Assembly: GCA_002049455.2 (NCBI GenBank)
Contig: KV918874.1
Location: forward strand, 62,001-126,000
Length of the DNA stretch: 64,000 nucleotides
Reading direction: 5' to 3'
DNA from: Porphyra umbilicalis
Lineage: Eukaryota > Rhodophyta > Bangiophyceae > Bangiales > Bangiaceae
Below the pieces are notes generated by a model. The model was not told the origin of the DNA. It ran no database searches and worked only from the letters and a program-made list of their open reading frames with translations. Shown in pieces: positions 31,432 to 43,281 of the stretch (positions are counted from its first letter, which is position 1; every line of letters starts with the position of its first letter). The translations under genes were made by a program, and so were the position numbers.

Positions 31432-32524
31432 TTAGTCTGAGTCCTCATCACATGGATTGATGTCACCGGCCTTCAGGTCTTTGAGCTCATCGCGCATGCA
31501 GCGGACGACGCTCTTGCGTGCCTCAGCGCTCTCCGGGCGTAAGAACTTGGGATACACGGCATCATCCACATACTTCTTCAAGCAAGCCACGGCACCTTCA
31601 CGAACGGAGGTCCACACCTCGATTGGGTCCAACAACAGGAGCTCTCCTACGATGGACGCGGCCGCTCCATTCAAGTTCAGAGGTCTCTCCATTTCCTGGT
31701 CACCGTCCTGCAGTTTCACGAGGCACCCAATGCTGCTTGCACTACCGAGGGCCGCCGGCACCGCTGCTTGAGCAGCGTCATTCACACCGCCGGCCAGGAC
31801 AACACGTTCCAATGTGGCCTCTTTGACATCAGCGTTCAAGTAAACACCCGGATACGATAGGCTAACAGTCTTGCTGATGCGCGTCGTCGATTGCATTGAG
31901 TACGTAGGCCCTTCCTCAACGCAGCTCTCACCTCACGGCGCTTCTGGGACCATCCATTCGCACCGTAATCAATCTTTCCGACACATTTCTCAACCGCCTT
32001 GTTCACACTAGCACGGAGGGGGCGACTGCAGTCTCGATCGGGGCCTTCCAGCTGCCCAGTGGACGCGAGCCATGACAGGCAGTTATGTTCAGGCGAGTCC
32101 GCTGTGCTGCTATTCGTACCAGTGTTCAAGGATCCATTGCGTATCTTCCTGAGCATGGCTTGGCCATACCTGGTAAACAGACTGCTCTCTTCATCCTGCA
32201 GGAGGTGATATTCATTGGTAAAAACAAGTGTACACGGGGCGAGGCGAACGTACGGAGGTGCGCACGAGCGTCCATCGCCGAGCATTGAGGTTAGGTCGTG
32301 TGTGGGCGTAGAACTACAAGAGGTAGAATAAAGCGGCAACAGAGCAGAGTATACACGAGCACCACGCTCGTATTCAACACCACGGTAGCACGTACCCCGT
32401 GAGCGCTCCACACACTCAGAAAAAGGTCGGCGTCGACGGCAGGCGAGTTCGGACCCGGTGAGCCCTTCGGGGCGCCGTTGTAGTCTTCAGGGTCACTTTC
32501 AGCCATCGCAGCGCCCGCAATCAA
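31432..32524 (-). CDS. Unknown protein in two or three linked frames, probably multi-exon or broken
   Basis: I recognise no family. Three minus-strand open stretches follow each other: 32524 leftward (MAESDPEDYNGAP..., acidic, with a GTACGT donor-like word near 32,396), then a frame ending at 31836 (SWLASTGQLEGPDRDCSRPL, NGWSQKRREVRAALRKGL), then one from about 31,920 to the stop at 31432. The last has an ATG at 31896 but is open further up, and reads like a folded protein (VVLAGGVNDAAQAAVPAALG, LLLLDPIEVWTSVREGAVA, acidic end CDEDSD). Composition matches the lower-GC island, not the host cluster. The links between frames could be introns or breaks; the sequence alone does not settle it. Confidence 0.35.
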
Positions 32525-33511
32525 GTGGACGACTGCGATCTGTCATCCGTAGAAATCAGTCGCAGGTGACAGACGGACCCAGGCCGATCGTTCTTCAGAG
32601 CCGAATGTAACAACATGTCCACGTCTCGCTCATATGTCAGTCCGTACAACATGCGCTGCGCGGTGCGCTGCGCCGAACGCCGCGCTCTATCAGCTTGTGT
32701 GCCGGGCAATGTCCGCCCGCGCGCACCTCATACGTATCCGGGAGACGACGAAACTCATGTGAGACCACCGCAAGCTCAAAATTCCAGCCACATACTTTCG
32801 CCCTGGAAAAAGTATGATCTTTAGAGACGAATGGTGCATGCAGAGTGCGGCACAGTCCTGCAGATTGATGCCGCGCCTAGAGATACGGTCAGACTGCTCA
32901 CGGCAGCATCAGAGGATACCAGACACTGACCTCTACTTCTCGTGCCTGGGCGGTATGCGTACTCGAAGTACCTGAGGTAGTGCCTCTCAAGAATGGCCAG
33001 TTGCTGATTAATAATTCCATTCGGAGATATCGCGTTATCCGATTGCTTGATGGTGGTGGACGAGTGAGCACGATTGGATGGCCGCTGCCCTCCACGCCCC
33101 GACCGAACCTCGCGGCGCCACACATTTGAGGGGTCGCCGCTGGGGAGCGTTGCAGGGAGGGGGCGCCAGTGGCACACGGGTGTGGAGGGCCGCGCCAGTT
33201 CTGTGTGCGTGCGGGCAGCAGGGGCTAGGTTTGGACGAGGCGCTCGTGAAGTCGTGCGCGCGTGGCGTCCGATGCATGCCATCGTGTCGTCGACGTCGCA
33301 TGCGTCTCTTCGTCTTCACCACTCCTTTCTTCACCCCGCACCCTCCCTTGCTCTGGTCTGTTATTCTTTTCCCTTTGACGCACCCCGATCCACATCCGCG
33401 TGCCCCCCCTCCCCCACGTTCACATAGAGAGGCTGACATTCGTGACAGCTCCCCCGCTCCCCATCGCGTGATACACACCTACCCCCCGTGCGGTACGGAC
33501 CTATCTCATTA
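32525..33511. other. Spacer, no gene supported
   Basis: Only short overlapping frames without recognisable content are present. The stretch mixes lower-GC DNA (32,960-33,060) with a GC-rich patch (33,070-33,260). Confidence 0.4.
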
Positions 33512-33955
33512 GTCGGCCACCTTAGGGGAGGCCGGCTGGATCGCCGCCCGCCCCTCTGCTGGGCAGGGCCGCGTATCCACAACGTCGGTGTGGGCGCCCC
33601 TTTCGTGTGGGTGCCCGCCGGCGGCGCGATAGGGCCGTCTCTTTGGTTAGGCGGCCCCAGGACACTGTTTGGGCCGCCTCTGTGGACAGGCGGCCCCGGT
33701 GCAAACCTGAGTCGGCCACCATTGGGGAGGCCGGCTGGATCGTGGCCCGTCCCTCTGCTGGGCAGGGCCGCGTATCCACGCCGTCGGCGTGGGCGCCCCT
33801 TTCGTGTGGGTGCCCTCCGGCGGCGTGAGAGGGCCGCCTCTTTGGTTAGGCGGCCCCAGGATACTATTTCGGCCGCCTCTGTGGACAGGCGGCCCCGGTG
33901 CAAATCTGAGTCGGCGACATTAGGTGGGTGCTGGCTCGATCGCGGCCCATCTATT
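33512..33955 (+). repeat. 199-bp tandem repeat, two full copies plus a partial third
   Basis: Copies begin at 33512, 33711 and 33910 (GTCGGCCACC, GTCGGCCACC, GTCGGCGACA). Each full copy contains GGGCAGGGCCGCGTATCCAC, CGCCCCTTTCGTGTGGGTGC and two related inverted words, GGCGGCCCCAGGA and GGCCGCCTCTGTGGACAGG. The period is not a multiple of three, so it is taken as noncoding satellite DNA. The third copy breaks off after about 45 bases, roughly 155 bases before the next gene. Confidence 0.9.
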
Positions 33956-34110
33956 CGCACTGTTTGCTCGATCGACGTTGAAGCATGACGGCCACAGCCC
34001 TGTGAGAGAAGCTTCCGCCGCGTGATAAAACCGCTTGCGGAGACAGTGAGGCCGCTCCCTGTGTATCAAAGCACGGTAGTCCGCCGAGTCCCAACGGCAA
34101 CGACGTCCCA

Positions 34111-37100
34111 ATGAGCGGATCTGAAGAGGTTTCGGGGCCCAATGTCTACTATGCGCGCGGTCAGCGGCGCCGCTTCGGTCGGGCCCAAGCTAACGCGGCA
34201 CGACTCGCGACTGAGGCGCTGCGGATCGCCCAAGCCGCGGCAGCGGCGGCCAACGCCTTGCAAGGCTCATGGCTGGATGTAGCCCTGCAAGCGGCTCGGC
34301 GGGTCGACGATGGGATCCGTCTGTTCAAGTCATTGCGGCGCGGCTCGGACGGCGGCAGATCAGGCCCGAACGATCGTCAACGCCCCCCTGCTGTCGTCGC
34401 GGCGTCTGGTGGGCAGATGGCAGCCGTCGCGGCGTCTGGCGGGCAGAAGGATGGAGTGCGGCCCGCTTGGCAACCTGGGCCACTGCTGCCGGAACTGGCG
34501 TCGGCGCAGACTCAGCACGCTATTGGGTCGGGCCCCGTTGCACCGGCGGTTCACTCTGCGTTTGTGTCCGTCATCCAAGGGGCTCGCGGCACGCTCGTTG
34601 GCTCGGTTGGCGGGCTATCATCTGGGCAGCTGAATATGGCGCTAGCTGCGCTCGATCTCGCTGTCCCGGGCTTCCCGCCCGACGCTAAGCGCCTTGAGAT
34701 TATGCGGGGCTGCTCATCGGGATTTGGACACGTGGCGGGCCTCGATTTGACGATGTTGGGAGCTGTAAGTATTCTGCAAGGAGGTGGCACTGTGACGCAG
34801 GCGGCCCGATTTCTGCGTCCAGGCCTCTCGTCGCACGCGTGCGACGGAGCGTGCCGCCAGGCGCACCATCCGTCGTCTCGACTGGTGGACACGCCATCTG
34901 AGCGACCCGCTTTGCCACCATCCCACCGTCCCCGCACCCATCTACGGAACGTTTCGCGGTTACCGTCTCCGGGCCAGATGTCAAAGCGGCAACGCGGCGC
35001 AGCCTACCCCCGTACACGGCTCGTGGTCGACGTGGAGGGTGCTACAGCCAGAGATTAAGACTCTGCCGCGCAGGAGAACCCCAAAACGGGGTACCGTGAG
35101 CCGCCTTGGCTCTTTCCCCGCAATGCTGAGCGCCGGGTGGAGCTGTCCCGAAGTGACGCGCAGTCGATCAGGGGCAGGAGCGCTTTGACGCAGAGAATTG
35201 TGGACGGAGTATTTTGCTGGTTCCTCTCGCGGTCGGTCACCTCCTGGTCTCATGGAGGCTTCCGGGTGCTCTCTTCAATGACAGCAGACGCCCTTGTTGG
35301 CGCGGCGGCCGGTCTGTCGCGGGGAGTACGCCTCGGGGGCAAGGCGATCAAGGACGGCATGCTACTGAGCGGTGGTATGTCCGTGATCCCCATGCGCACT
35401 GGCCGTGTGTGGTGGGGTGCGTTCGTTCGGGACCTCCACAAAGTGTTACCGCTGTTGGTCAAGTACATGAGGTGTGAGACAGACTCCCCGGGTGTCCTGG
35501 CGTCGTGCGAGGGAAGCGTGGTCGTCAGTGACACATCTAGTGTCGGTAAGGGCGACGGCGGCTGGAACGACCGTGTGCTGAACGGCCTTTTCAAGATGCT
35601 TTCCTCCACAGTTGCGCACACATACTCTATCAAGAAGAACGAGCTTAGCCACATCGAGAACTTCTTGAAGATGATGCTGCCAGTCAGTGTGGTGGCACCC
35701 AGGCGGAGCTTTGCGTACGAGACTGCCGAAAACCTCCTCGCTCTCGTACCTGCTCTGATTGGGGCACCCGATGACACCGCCCAAAGGGCGCTGCTGGACA
35801 CCAACTCCTCGGACTGGCGGAAAGCGCACTTCTCGGACAAGTTTCGCCACCTATTGCGGCGCCCTCTCGTGGCGCATCACCCCTCACATGATGATTTCAA
35901 GGAAGAACAGGAAGTAGAAGCGCTCATGAGCGGATCTGGCGCGGATGCAGGCAGCAGTGCAGACGGTAGTAGAAGCACTTGCAGCAAGCAGAAAATGAAC
36001 GACCGCGGTGACAGCGAAGACAATGACAATCAAGGACCAGGAGATGCGCGTGCTGCAGACACAAGCAGACGATCCGGCAGCTCTGGGAGCCGTGGCCGTA
36101 GCCGTTCGAGTGGCGGCAGTGCCGCGGGAGCCGCTAGCAGCCGCACAGACGATTCAGGGGATGGGCGTCCTGGAGCACGCGGCGGTCCAGGTGCTCAAGA
36201 CGAAGACACGCCTGGTGGTGGCCGTATTGGCGATGAGCGGAGTGGCAGTGATCGAGGTTGGTCTGACGCTTGCCGCGATGGTGGCCGTGTCGGTCCAGGG
36301 GCTGATGCAGGTGGTGGGCTTCGTGGTGCAGGCGGCGTTCAAGTAAATCAACAACAAGACGCCTGTGGTGCTGGAAGTGTCGGTGGTGGGCAGGGTGGCG
36401 GTCAAGATGGACACGCACGCGGTGGTCGCCGAAGGTCTGATGTTGGCCACGATCGTAGCCGTGTCCGTCACGCTGGAGATGCAGGTGGCGGGCGTCATGG
36501 TGCACGCTGTGGTCATGGTCGTGACTACCGAGCCTTGCTTGGTGGTGGCTGTGTTGATGATTGCCAGAGTTGCGGTCGGGATAGCAAAGCACGCGATGTT
36601 CGTGGTCAGTCTCTCGATGGCCGTGATGGTGGCCTTCTCGGTAAAGATGCAGGCACATGTGATACACGTCGTGATACAGGCGGTGGGCGAGCTGCAAAAG
36701 ATGATCACGGGGGCCCCGCCCTTCGTTGTTCTGATGGTGGTCGTCGAGATGCAGACGTTGGCGCAATTGAGAACAGCTGTGGTGATGATGGTGTCCGAGT
36801 TGCGAAAGACCATGGCGTGCCGCGTGGTAATCGTCAGTATGGTGGACATGACGGCCAAGGTGCAGGGGCATGCGGCCGTGGTCCTGTCGGTGACGGCGGC
36901 CAAGTCCGTCGACGTGAAACTTCATGCGGTGGTGGCCGCGTCGGCGGTGGGCAGAGCGAAGGTCAAGGTGAACAAGCACGCGGTTCTCGTGGTCGGTCTG
37001 ATATTGACCGCGATGGTGGTCGTGTCGGTCATGGTGGAGATGCCGGTGGTGGGCGTCGTGGTGCACGCGGCGGTCAATGTGCTGAAGACGAAGACTCGCC

Positions 37101-37806
37101 TGGTCGTTGCAGTGTTGGCGGTGGGCAGAGCGGCGCTCATGATGATCAAGCACGCGGTGGTGGTCGTCGGTCTGACGATGGCAGAGATGGTGGCGGTGCA
37201 GGTCAAGGTGGAAGTGTATGTGATGCGCGTCGCGGTGCGGGCGGTGGAGGAGGTGCTCAAGATGATCATTGGGGCCGCGCTCGTCGTCGGTCTGATGGTG
37301 CTCGTCGAGATGCAGACATTTTCACATTTGAGGACAATCGTGGTGATTATGGCGATCGCTTTGTGCAGCATGTTGGCATGGGGGGGGGTCAGCTTCACTC
37401 AGATGGCGGGGTTTTCGTTCCTGCCGATGTGGGGTACGGCATTCGCCAATACGTTGATCTCAATCATTGCGCTGCTACATCCGCGGCCGGAGAACTCTCT
37501 GACACCCGTGCTGGTAATCGAAGCATGGGCAACACCGCAGGACACAAAGACCATAGCGTGCAGCGGTCAAAGCGACGCCGGAGCGGGGATGGTCGAGGGT
37601 GCTTGAAAGACGCACTTTCTGACCATCTACCCGCTGGTGACAGCACAGCCGCTCCACAAGCGGATGGCGCTCGTCAGGAACCGCGAAGCTTGCTACACAG
37701 GCACCCTGTCGTGGAGACGCGGGTTGCCGCGCAAATGGCCCTGGGCTTTCACCCATTCCTACGACCTGCTCAAGTACCGTACAGGAACTCGGACTGTATG
37801 GTTTGA
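34111..37806 (+). CDS. Unknown protein of about 1,230 codons with Gly/Asp/Arg repeat domain, one internal TAA
   Basis: I recognise no family. The ATG at 34111 opens a frame that stays the same to 37806 with one interruption, TAA at 35056. The text on both sides is continuous in style. Part one contains an Ala-rich helical stretch (ARLATEALRIAQAAAAAANAL) and ordinary globular-looking text. Part two (from 35059) starts DSAAQENPKTGYREPPWLFP and has KLGG-free globular sequence such as SVVVSDTSSVGKGDGG, FLKMMLPVSVVAPRRSF and ALVPALIGAPDD. From about 35,930 it becomes Ser/Gly/Asp-rich and then a repeat domain of DGGR, RDGG and GGGR words (36,130-37,340). The end is basic, then normal, stopping at TGA. 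AATAAA lies 50 bases after the stop. Confidence 0.5.
36130..37340 (+). repeat. 561-bp higher-order repeat inside the unknown gene
   Basis: Matching blocks recur 561 bp apart, which is exactly 187 codons. Examples are 36380 against 36941 (TCGG(T/C)GGTGGGCAG), 36519 against about 37,080, and 36701 against 37262 (ATGATCA..GGGGCC). A further partial copy of the GTGCTCAAGACGAAGAC block at 36191 matches 37079, so smaller units are nested within. In-frame the repeat gives Gly/Asp/Arg text. The next frame gives Val/Met-rich text, and a minus frame gives His/Asp-rich text, all open for more than 240 codons. Confidence 0.8.
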
Positions 37807-37855
37807 TTCGATCGCAGGCAGCATCGATCCGGACATTTGGTGCACACGTGTTCCG

Positions 37856-37861
37856 AATAAA
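37856..37861 (+). terminator. Probable polyadenylation signal AATAAA
   Basis: A canonical AATAAA lies 50 bases beyond the TGA that ends the long repeat-bearing gene, in a locally A-rich context (GAATAAAAATACC). This supports the plus-strand direction and the end of that gene. Confidence 0.55.
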
Positions 37862-38198
37862 AATACCGGATATTCGACCTGTGCCATCTCTAGCGCCCCA
37901 GCGAAAGGTTGGGGTGAAGGTCCGGGTGCGGGTCCAGACTTTCCCGCAATATTGCTGATCCCCGAATTTTGTCCTGGTGGACAGAGACGGACTTGCGGGC
38001 CGACTCTCTCCACCAATCAGATGCGCCCCTGGGACTAACTTAGTGCTTCTGATTGCTTACATGTGCCCATGCAGCCTGGAAGTCAATATCAGCTCCTCCT
38101 TTTTTCTGCACTTGTGGCAAGGAGACAATAGAAAATCTCAAGATCTCGCGTGGTAGCTTGCTCCGTGCCAAGAAAGTCGGATCAAGCGGCAACAAACA
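37862..38198. other. Spacer before the JmjC-like gene
   Basis: There is no gene of its own here. The JmjC-like frame has no good ATG near 38199, so part of this spacer may belong to its 5' end, possibly through an intron I cannot place. Confidence 0.35.
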
Positions 38199-39938
38199 GT
38201 GAGTTGTGCTGGATGCAAGGTCCTGGCACCGAATGCAAGCTTTCTATTGGCTTCGATGCTTCTTTACTGTCGTTTTAGACCAATAGAGTGCTGTTATTCA
38301 CAGTCAGTCTCTGTCTCTGTCCCCCAGGATAACATTCGGGGATCAGCAAAACAGTACCCAACATTTGTCAGCGAGTCCTTCGCTGGCAGTGTAGAGCCGG
38401 ACCCTGCTATCAAGCGCGACGGGCTCCACGCGCAGGTGCCGCCTGAACGGGAGATGATGCTTTCGAATGCTGTTATCAAAAGAAGGATACGCGAGAGCAT
38501 AACCGCTCTTCGCGCCCGATACAAGGGCTTCGGTGTACCGCAGTTCCTTTAGAACGTGAATGATCTGAGTGTCACCTGGGTGAGAGGTGTGACATCAAGC
38601 GGCCACGAGACAAGAGCCCTGGGTGCCGCAACGCCTAATCCAATAGACGTGTACTACGTATCGGACATGACTCCAGCCAATGAGGATTTGTGTGGCAGGC
38701 GCCTGGGTGACAGTGCCTGTGCAACTGAGCCAGAGCCATTGCTGTCTAGTGAATGATTCCACAACCCTCGTACGCTGAACCACCTCAGCATGGTAGGAGC
38801 ATGTACCACATGCGAGGGTATCAACACTAATCTACTCTACATGGGAGACGTCGGCTCGCACTTCAGCTCGCATGTTGAAGACCATCTCCTTCAGTCAGTC
38901 TCCTACCTGCAGTCCGGAGCGAGGAAGTTCTGGGTTTTCGTTCCGAGATCTGAAGTCCTCCAGATGGTACGCGTCATGAGTGAATGCATGGACCCCGTCG
39001 TGCTGGCGGCAGCAGGAGGAGATGTGTGGAAGCTTCTCGCGGAAAAGGCCGTCTTGTGGCCGGCGTCGTTTTTCCTCGCCCACGGCGTTCGCGTCGGCTT
39101 CCATGAAATGTAAGCAGGGGCCTTCGTCGTCACAGGCCACGGTGTTCCGCACAGCGGCTTCAACGCAGGGAACAACGTAGCATCTGCAGTGAATCTTGCG
39201 TGCCCTGTCTGGCTTGTGCACGCGATTGAACACGCGGCCCACTGGCGTGGAAAGATTGGTATGATGATTCCTTTCGAGAAGCTGCTGGTTCTTAGCGCTC
39301 TGAAGATTGCTGATGGGAATTGGTGGTGCTGTGACGCGCGATCTTACGAGGAATGCGACGCAGCAGAGATTCGAAGAGACCTGAGAGTCATGCCGTACTA
39401 CTTGACGGAGTACCTGGACTGCGTCCTGGAGTACATGATTCGCAACTCGCATCCGGAGTGGAACGGGAAGAAGCCAACTGTGCTGGACTTGCAAGCGGCC
39501 CCCAAGAGTGTTCAGCACTTCGTCCGTGACAACGCGATTAAACCAGCGGCGAAACCCTTAATACTCCCGAACGAGAACAAAGGAACCGCTACAGACTACT
39601 CTGTCGACGGTGCGGCGTGCCCTCACTGTGGAATTGTCGTCTGGCTATCTGTAGTCGTGTGTCCGGCCTACATTGAGCAGCTGGGAAATGGCGCAGGACC
39701 TAGAGCACCTATCTGTTGCTGGCAATGCGCGCCAGCCATGTACGACGACTTGCACGACAAACTCGAGCAGACCGACGGGAAGCAGTTGCTCTTAGTCGGA
39801 TGTCACTCTCCTTTGGTTGTTCAGCGGCTGTCCAATGGCCGCACCTACCTGCTAGAGGATAAGATGAAGAGAGTTGGGGCGGAGAGAGGTGACAAGATCA
39901 ACAGCGTTCTGGTTGTTTCTGACGCTCGGCTTTTTTGA
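38199..39938 (+). pseudogene. JmjN/JmjC-like histone demethylase-type gene with C-terminal Cys/His finger, three in-frame stops
   Basis: JmjC proteins are Fe(II)/2-oxoglutarate dioxygenases that remove methyl groups from histone lysines in the nucleus. One frame runs the whole length. A JmjN-like stretch (YPTFVSESFAGSVEP...VPPE) lies near 38,350-38,440. The JmjC core reads TLNHLSMVGAC, GINTNLLYMGDVGSHFSSHVEDH, QSVSYLQSGARKFWVFVP, then AGAFVVTGHGVPHSGFNAGN and VASAVNLACPVWL. The iron ligands are present: His at 38871, Glu at 38877 and His at 39150, and the Lys of GARKFW fits the 2-oxoglutarate site. A CPHC...C...CCWQC cluster near 39,618-39,725 resembles the C5HC2 finger of KDM4/KDM5 relatives. 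The frame is broken by TAG at 38550, TGA at 38754 and TAA at 39111, so it is probably a young pseudogene. The start codon is unclear. Confidence 0.7.
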
Positions 39939-40310
39939 ATGAGTGTGAGTTTGTTTGCGGCGACTGGACGCGCAGAGGGTACCTTCGTGACGTATGCTGT
40001 ATTTCTTCAATTCATTGGAATGGTTCGAAACGAGCACTCTCCAGACAGAGGTGCTATGGGTATGAGCGTCTCAATCCATTCTTCTCGCCCCGGCATTCAC
40101 GTAGCATTAGCATGGCTCGCGATTCACGAACTATTCCCACAATCCAAACTACAGCGTACAAGTGACGGCGTCGAAAACAGGCTATGACAAGAGTGCCCGG
40201 AGTGCAAAGGCAGCATATTACCAAGTGAGGCGGACAGGTGAGAAGCATGCGCTCAACGCACTACTCTACCTACTGTGTGCATGCTCTGCGATTAACACAT
40301 GTAGCTTCCC
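39939..40310. other. Spacer between convergent genes
   Basis: The JmjC-like frame ends at 39938 on the plus strand and the transposase relic ends at 40311 on the minus strand. I see nothing else recognisable. Confidence 0.45.
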
Positions 40311-43281
40311 TCAACCACTCTGAAAATGAAAGCCCGACGTCTTGGTGAACAGCACGTCGTGAGTACCACCAGGGAGAACCAAAGCAGACTGCTTCACCCA
40401 CGCAGCGCGCACGAGAGACACACTGGGTTTAGGATCAAGTGTGACCACCGCAGATGTCCTCACGATGGATAAGGCCAAATCCGCCACTTTCCGCGCTTCA
40501 CACTCGAGGTGTAGCTCTTCCGCCATAATGCCGATCGCGCAGACGCGACAGAATTGGAATGTCTGCACTCTTGTGGAACCGGAGTCGCTCACTCCGTCAG
40601 ATGGCCCTCCGTCTTGGATCACTGACACCGTCGACCCCTCTCGAATGAGGAGTGACCTCTGCGGGTGCCTGGCTCTCCTCCAGAACGTGATGAGCGCGTT
40701 GGGTGCATGAGCCCTCCAGAGCTCCTCTGTCGAGATAGAGACGGTTCTCATTGCTTCCTTGCCTCGCCAATATCCGACGATGGTAGATGCCAACCGCCGC
40801 TGCGGAGCGAGTCTGTGGAACGAGACGGCCTTCAACGGATTTCCGGCCAGGAAAAGCAGCCACGACGGAGGGATGCCATGCCCCTCTGGCATGAAGAGCG
40901 CCCTTGAGTACTGCTCTGTATCTCTCCACCACTGCATTGAATACTCCGCTGCGTTTCGATGGTTACTCTGGCTGACCTCGCGCTTCGCCATCTGATGGAA
41001 GTTCTCAAATATCAGCTCGCATTTTGCTGAGCCGAGCTGCACCAACGGTAGTAACGTACGATGAAGAAGCTCGAGCAGGCGATGGACAGGCGGTCGCTCC
41101 CATTTTTCATGGAATGGTAGAAGGCGACGTGTCTCAATCATGAGATTCTCGCCGAGACGTTGGAGCTCCACGACAGTTGATCGCTTCCTTACGGCCTGCT
41201 CTCCGTCGGACGAAGTCGTAGGCCTATTTAAGAGCAGTAAAAACTGTCGTAGGGCCTTCAGTGCGCGAAGCGTAGTAACAGCATGTGTACAGATAGTTTG
41301 AGCGTGCATACCATACTCCAAGACCGTGAGACTCACGGTAAGCAGCGCGGCGTAGTCAGACATGGAAAGCGTTATGCTACCCATTATTTCAGGCTCAAAG
41401 GAGGAGAGTACCGTGTGTTTCGGAACATCTTTTGCACTGCGGCGCACTTCTACCACGAGCTTGTCACGCTGCTCAGCAGAGAGTGACTCGTACGCTTTCA
41501 TCAGTAGGTTGGATCAAATGTTGTAGTACAGCAAATGAGATTGAGCAACAATCACACGTTCGTGTTTGTCGAACGTCCCTGGACCTCGAGCATCAGTCAG
41601 GCGCATCATCAGGTGACTTGACTTGTCCGTAACGCCGTATAGGAGGAGTGCTACTTTCAAAGCTTTGGCAGACAACTGGGTAGAAGTCTTCAGTGCGGTC
41701 ATGATGGCACCTGTTCCCTCTTGCGCTCTGGAGTATCGGGTGTCTTTGAGATCAAAAGAAGCGGTGCTGCTCATCGCGCGCTCCTTTTTCTCACTCCTGG
41801 TCATCGAATGGATAATGTCGCAGCTGGTGCAGTGCTCAACTCCAGGAGCTCCTACAGAGTTGGAGATCTTGGCAGCCATAGGAAAATCATACACGCCGAT
41901 GCACAAGAATACCTGCACCACGAAGTTCTCCTTCGAGTGCGCGTCATAGACAGCAAAACCTTCATTGCTCATTTGGAGCGTGTCCTCTACGACATGTCTC
42001 AGTAGACCGTCAGGGTTTGCCCCAGGAGAGAAGTAAAAGAGTGAACGTATGGAGAACGCACGGTCATCCACGCTCAGAGTCGTGTACGGACCGTAGTACC
42101 CCGCTAAGCTCCCACGGCGTCGCTGGTACACGCTAAACTTATCTCCGTGCAATGAGACGTGAAAAGTGTGTGGGTCTTTCTCCTTCAGCCCATCTTGGGC
42201 TTTTTCAGACACTTGTTCCAGCTCGATCGGCTTCACTGCTGTCAAGAGCGACTAGTAGTCCTTCTGGCCCTCGGACGAGCTGCGCGCGGCACTAACAAAC
42301 ACGCCTCCATCACCTCTTGAACCTCAAAGTGAGCCTTCAATCATTTTGGAAGCACGATGCCCACGGCTCAGGAGGCTCAAACTCATAAAGGACCTCAAAC
42401 ATCCCCAGCAAGTCCCCAACTCGGAGAGTGCTCTGGGGAGCGTACGATGCCTCTGAGATAGAGACGTCGCCGTCGGATGCAATCTCTGTACTTTCCAATC
42501 GGGCCTGAAACCTTGTGTTGTCATCCAATGAGACAGAGACAATGCATACGATACCGTACATGTATCAATCTCTGAAAAAGCCGTTCTTGAAGTTGAAACG
42601 AGGCGGATCCCTGGCCGCCATTGTCTGAAAGAATTCTACAGGGCGCTCAACAGTCCCGGCGCGTGCATCCCCTTCGCGATGGAACAGAGCCGCTGTCACT
42701 GGGTCCCCAAAGTCCCTCTCTATGTGCACAGAGAACGGAATGTAGGACACAGTAACGTCAGGCAGCTTGCGGAGGGTCTTTCCTTAGCAAACGGGTAGCT
42801 GCCGCGTCGTCACCTCGCGTCTCAGCGGTATGACGGTGTTCAACATTTTCTTTCGCAACTGTTGTAAGCGCCACCTCGACGGCTACTTCTCCTTCGGGCT
42901 GAATGAGTTCTTTCCTCGCTCATGATGTTATACTGCTGGAGTGTGAGACAAGCTCGTCCAAAGAGGTAGCCAAAGCTCAGGAATTCCCGGCGAGACGCAA
43001 ACTGTCCATGTGGTCGTTCTTTTTCACTGGAGGTGTCTGTATCGTCCGAGGTCCATCCATCAGGCTCAGAGTCTGAGGACATGACTTCATCGTGGTAGCC
43101 CTCCGCAGCGGCTGTGTGTGACGGCGTTCCTCCCAACAGGCTCGGGTTTTTCGTCACACAGATGCTGCCAGACTCCTCTATGGTCATAGCTCTCGAACCT
43201 GTGGTACACGTGGCGCAATGCGACTGAAAATGCCGGAGGTCTCATCGGCAAGATCGAACAACGCGGAGTCTCGAGATCCAC
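40311..43281 (-). pseudogene. Second Tnp2-type (CACTA-like) transposase, split into several frames
   Basis: This is a DNA-transposon transposase related in type to the one at 12.2-15.8 kb but in the lower-GC island. Reading leftward, an N-terminal frame from 43281, an acidic linker (SDSEPDGWTSDDTDTSS) and FGRACLTLQQYNIMSEERT lie at about 42,900-43,080. Then come DVTVSYIPFSVHIERDFGDP (42,720), RVGDLLGMFEVLYEF (42,400), and a frame 42245-41514 with FVVQVFLCIGVYDFPMAAK and GAPGVEHCTSCDIIHS, the Cys-containing Tnp2 signature. The frame 41501-40311 holds CELIFENFHQMAKREVSQSN, as in the DUF4218-type C-terminal region. The pieces lie in different frames. A CTAAG acceptor-like word precedes the SYIPF piece, so some junctions may be introns, but several look like decay. 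No terminal repeats were found. Confidence 0.65.

Noticed and set aside
36134-37153. His/Asp-rich minus-strand frame over the repeat domain
   Set aside because: It is most simply the mirror of the GTG/GAC-rich repeat. Flanking genes and the AATAAA signal favour the plus strand. I keep it only as part of the multi-frame observation.
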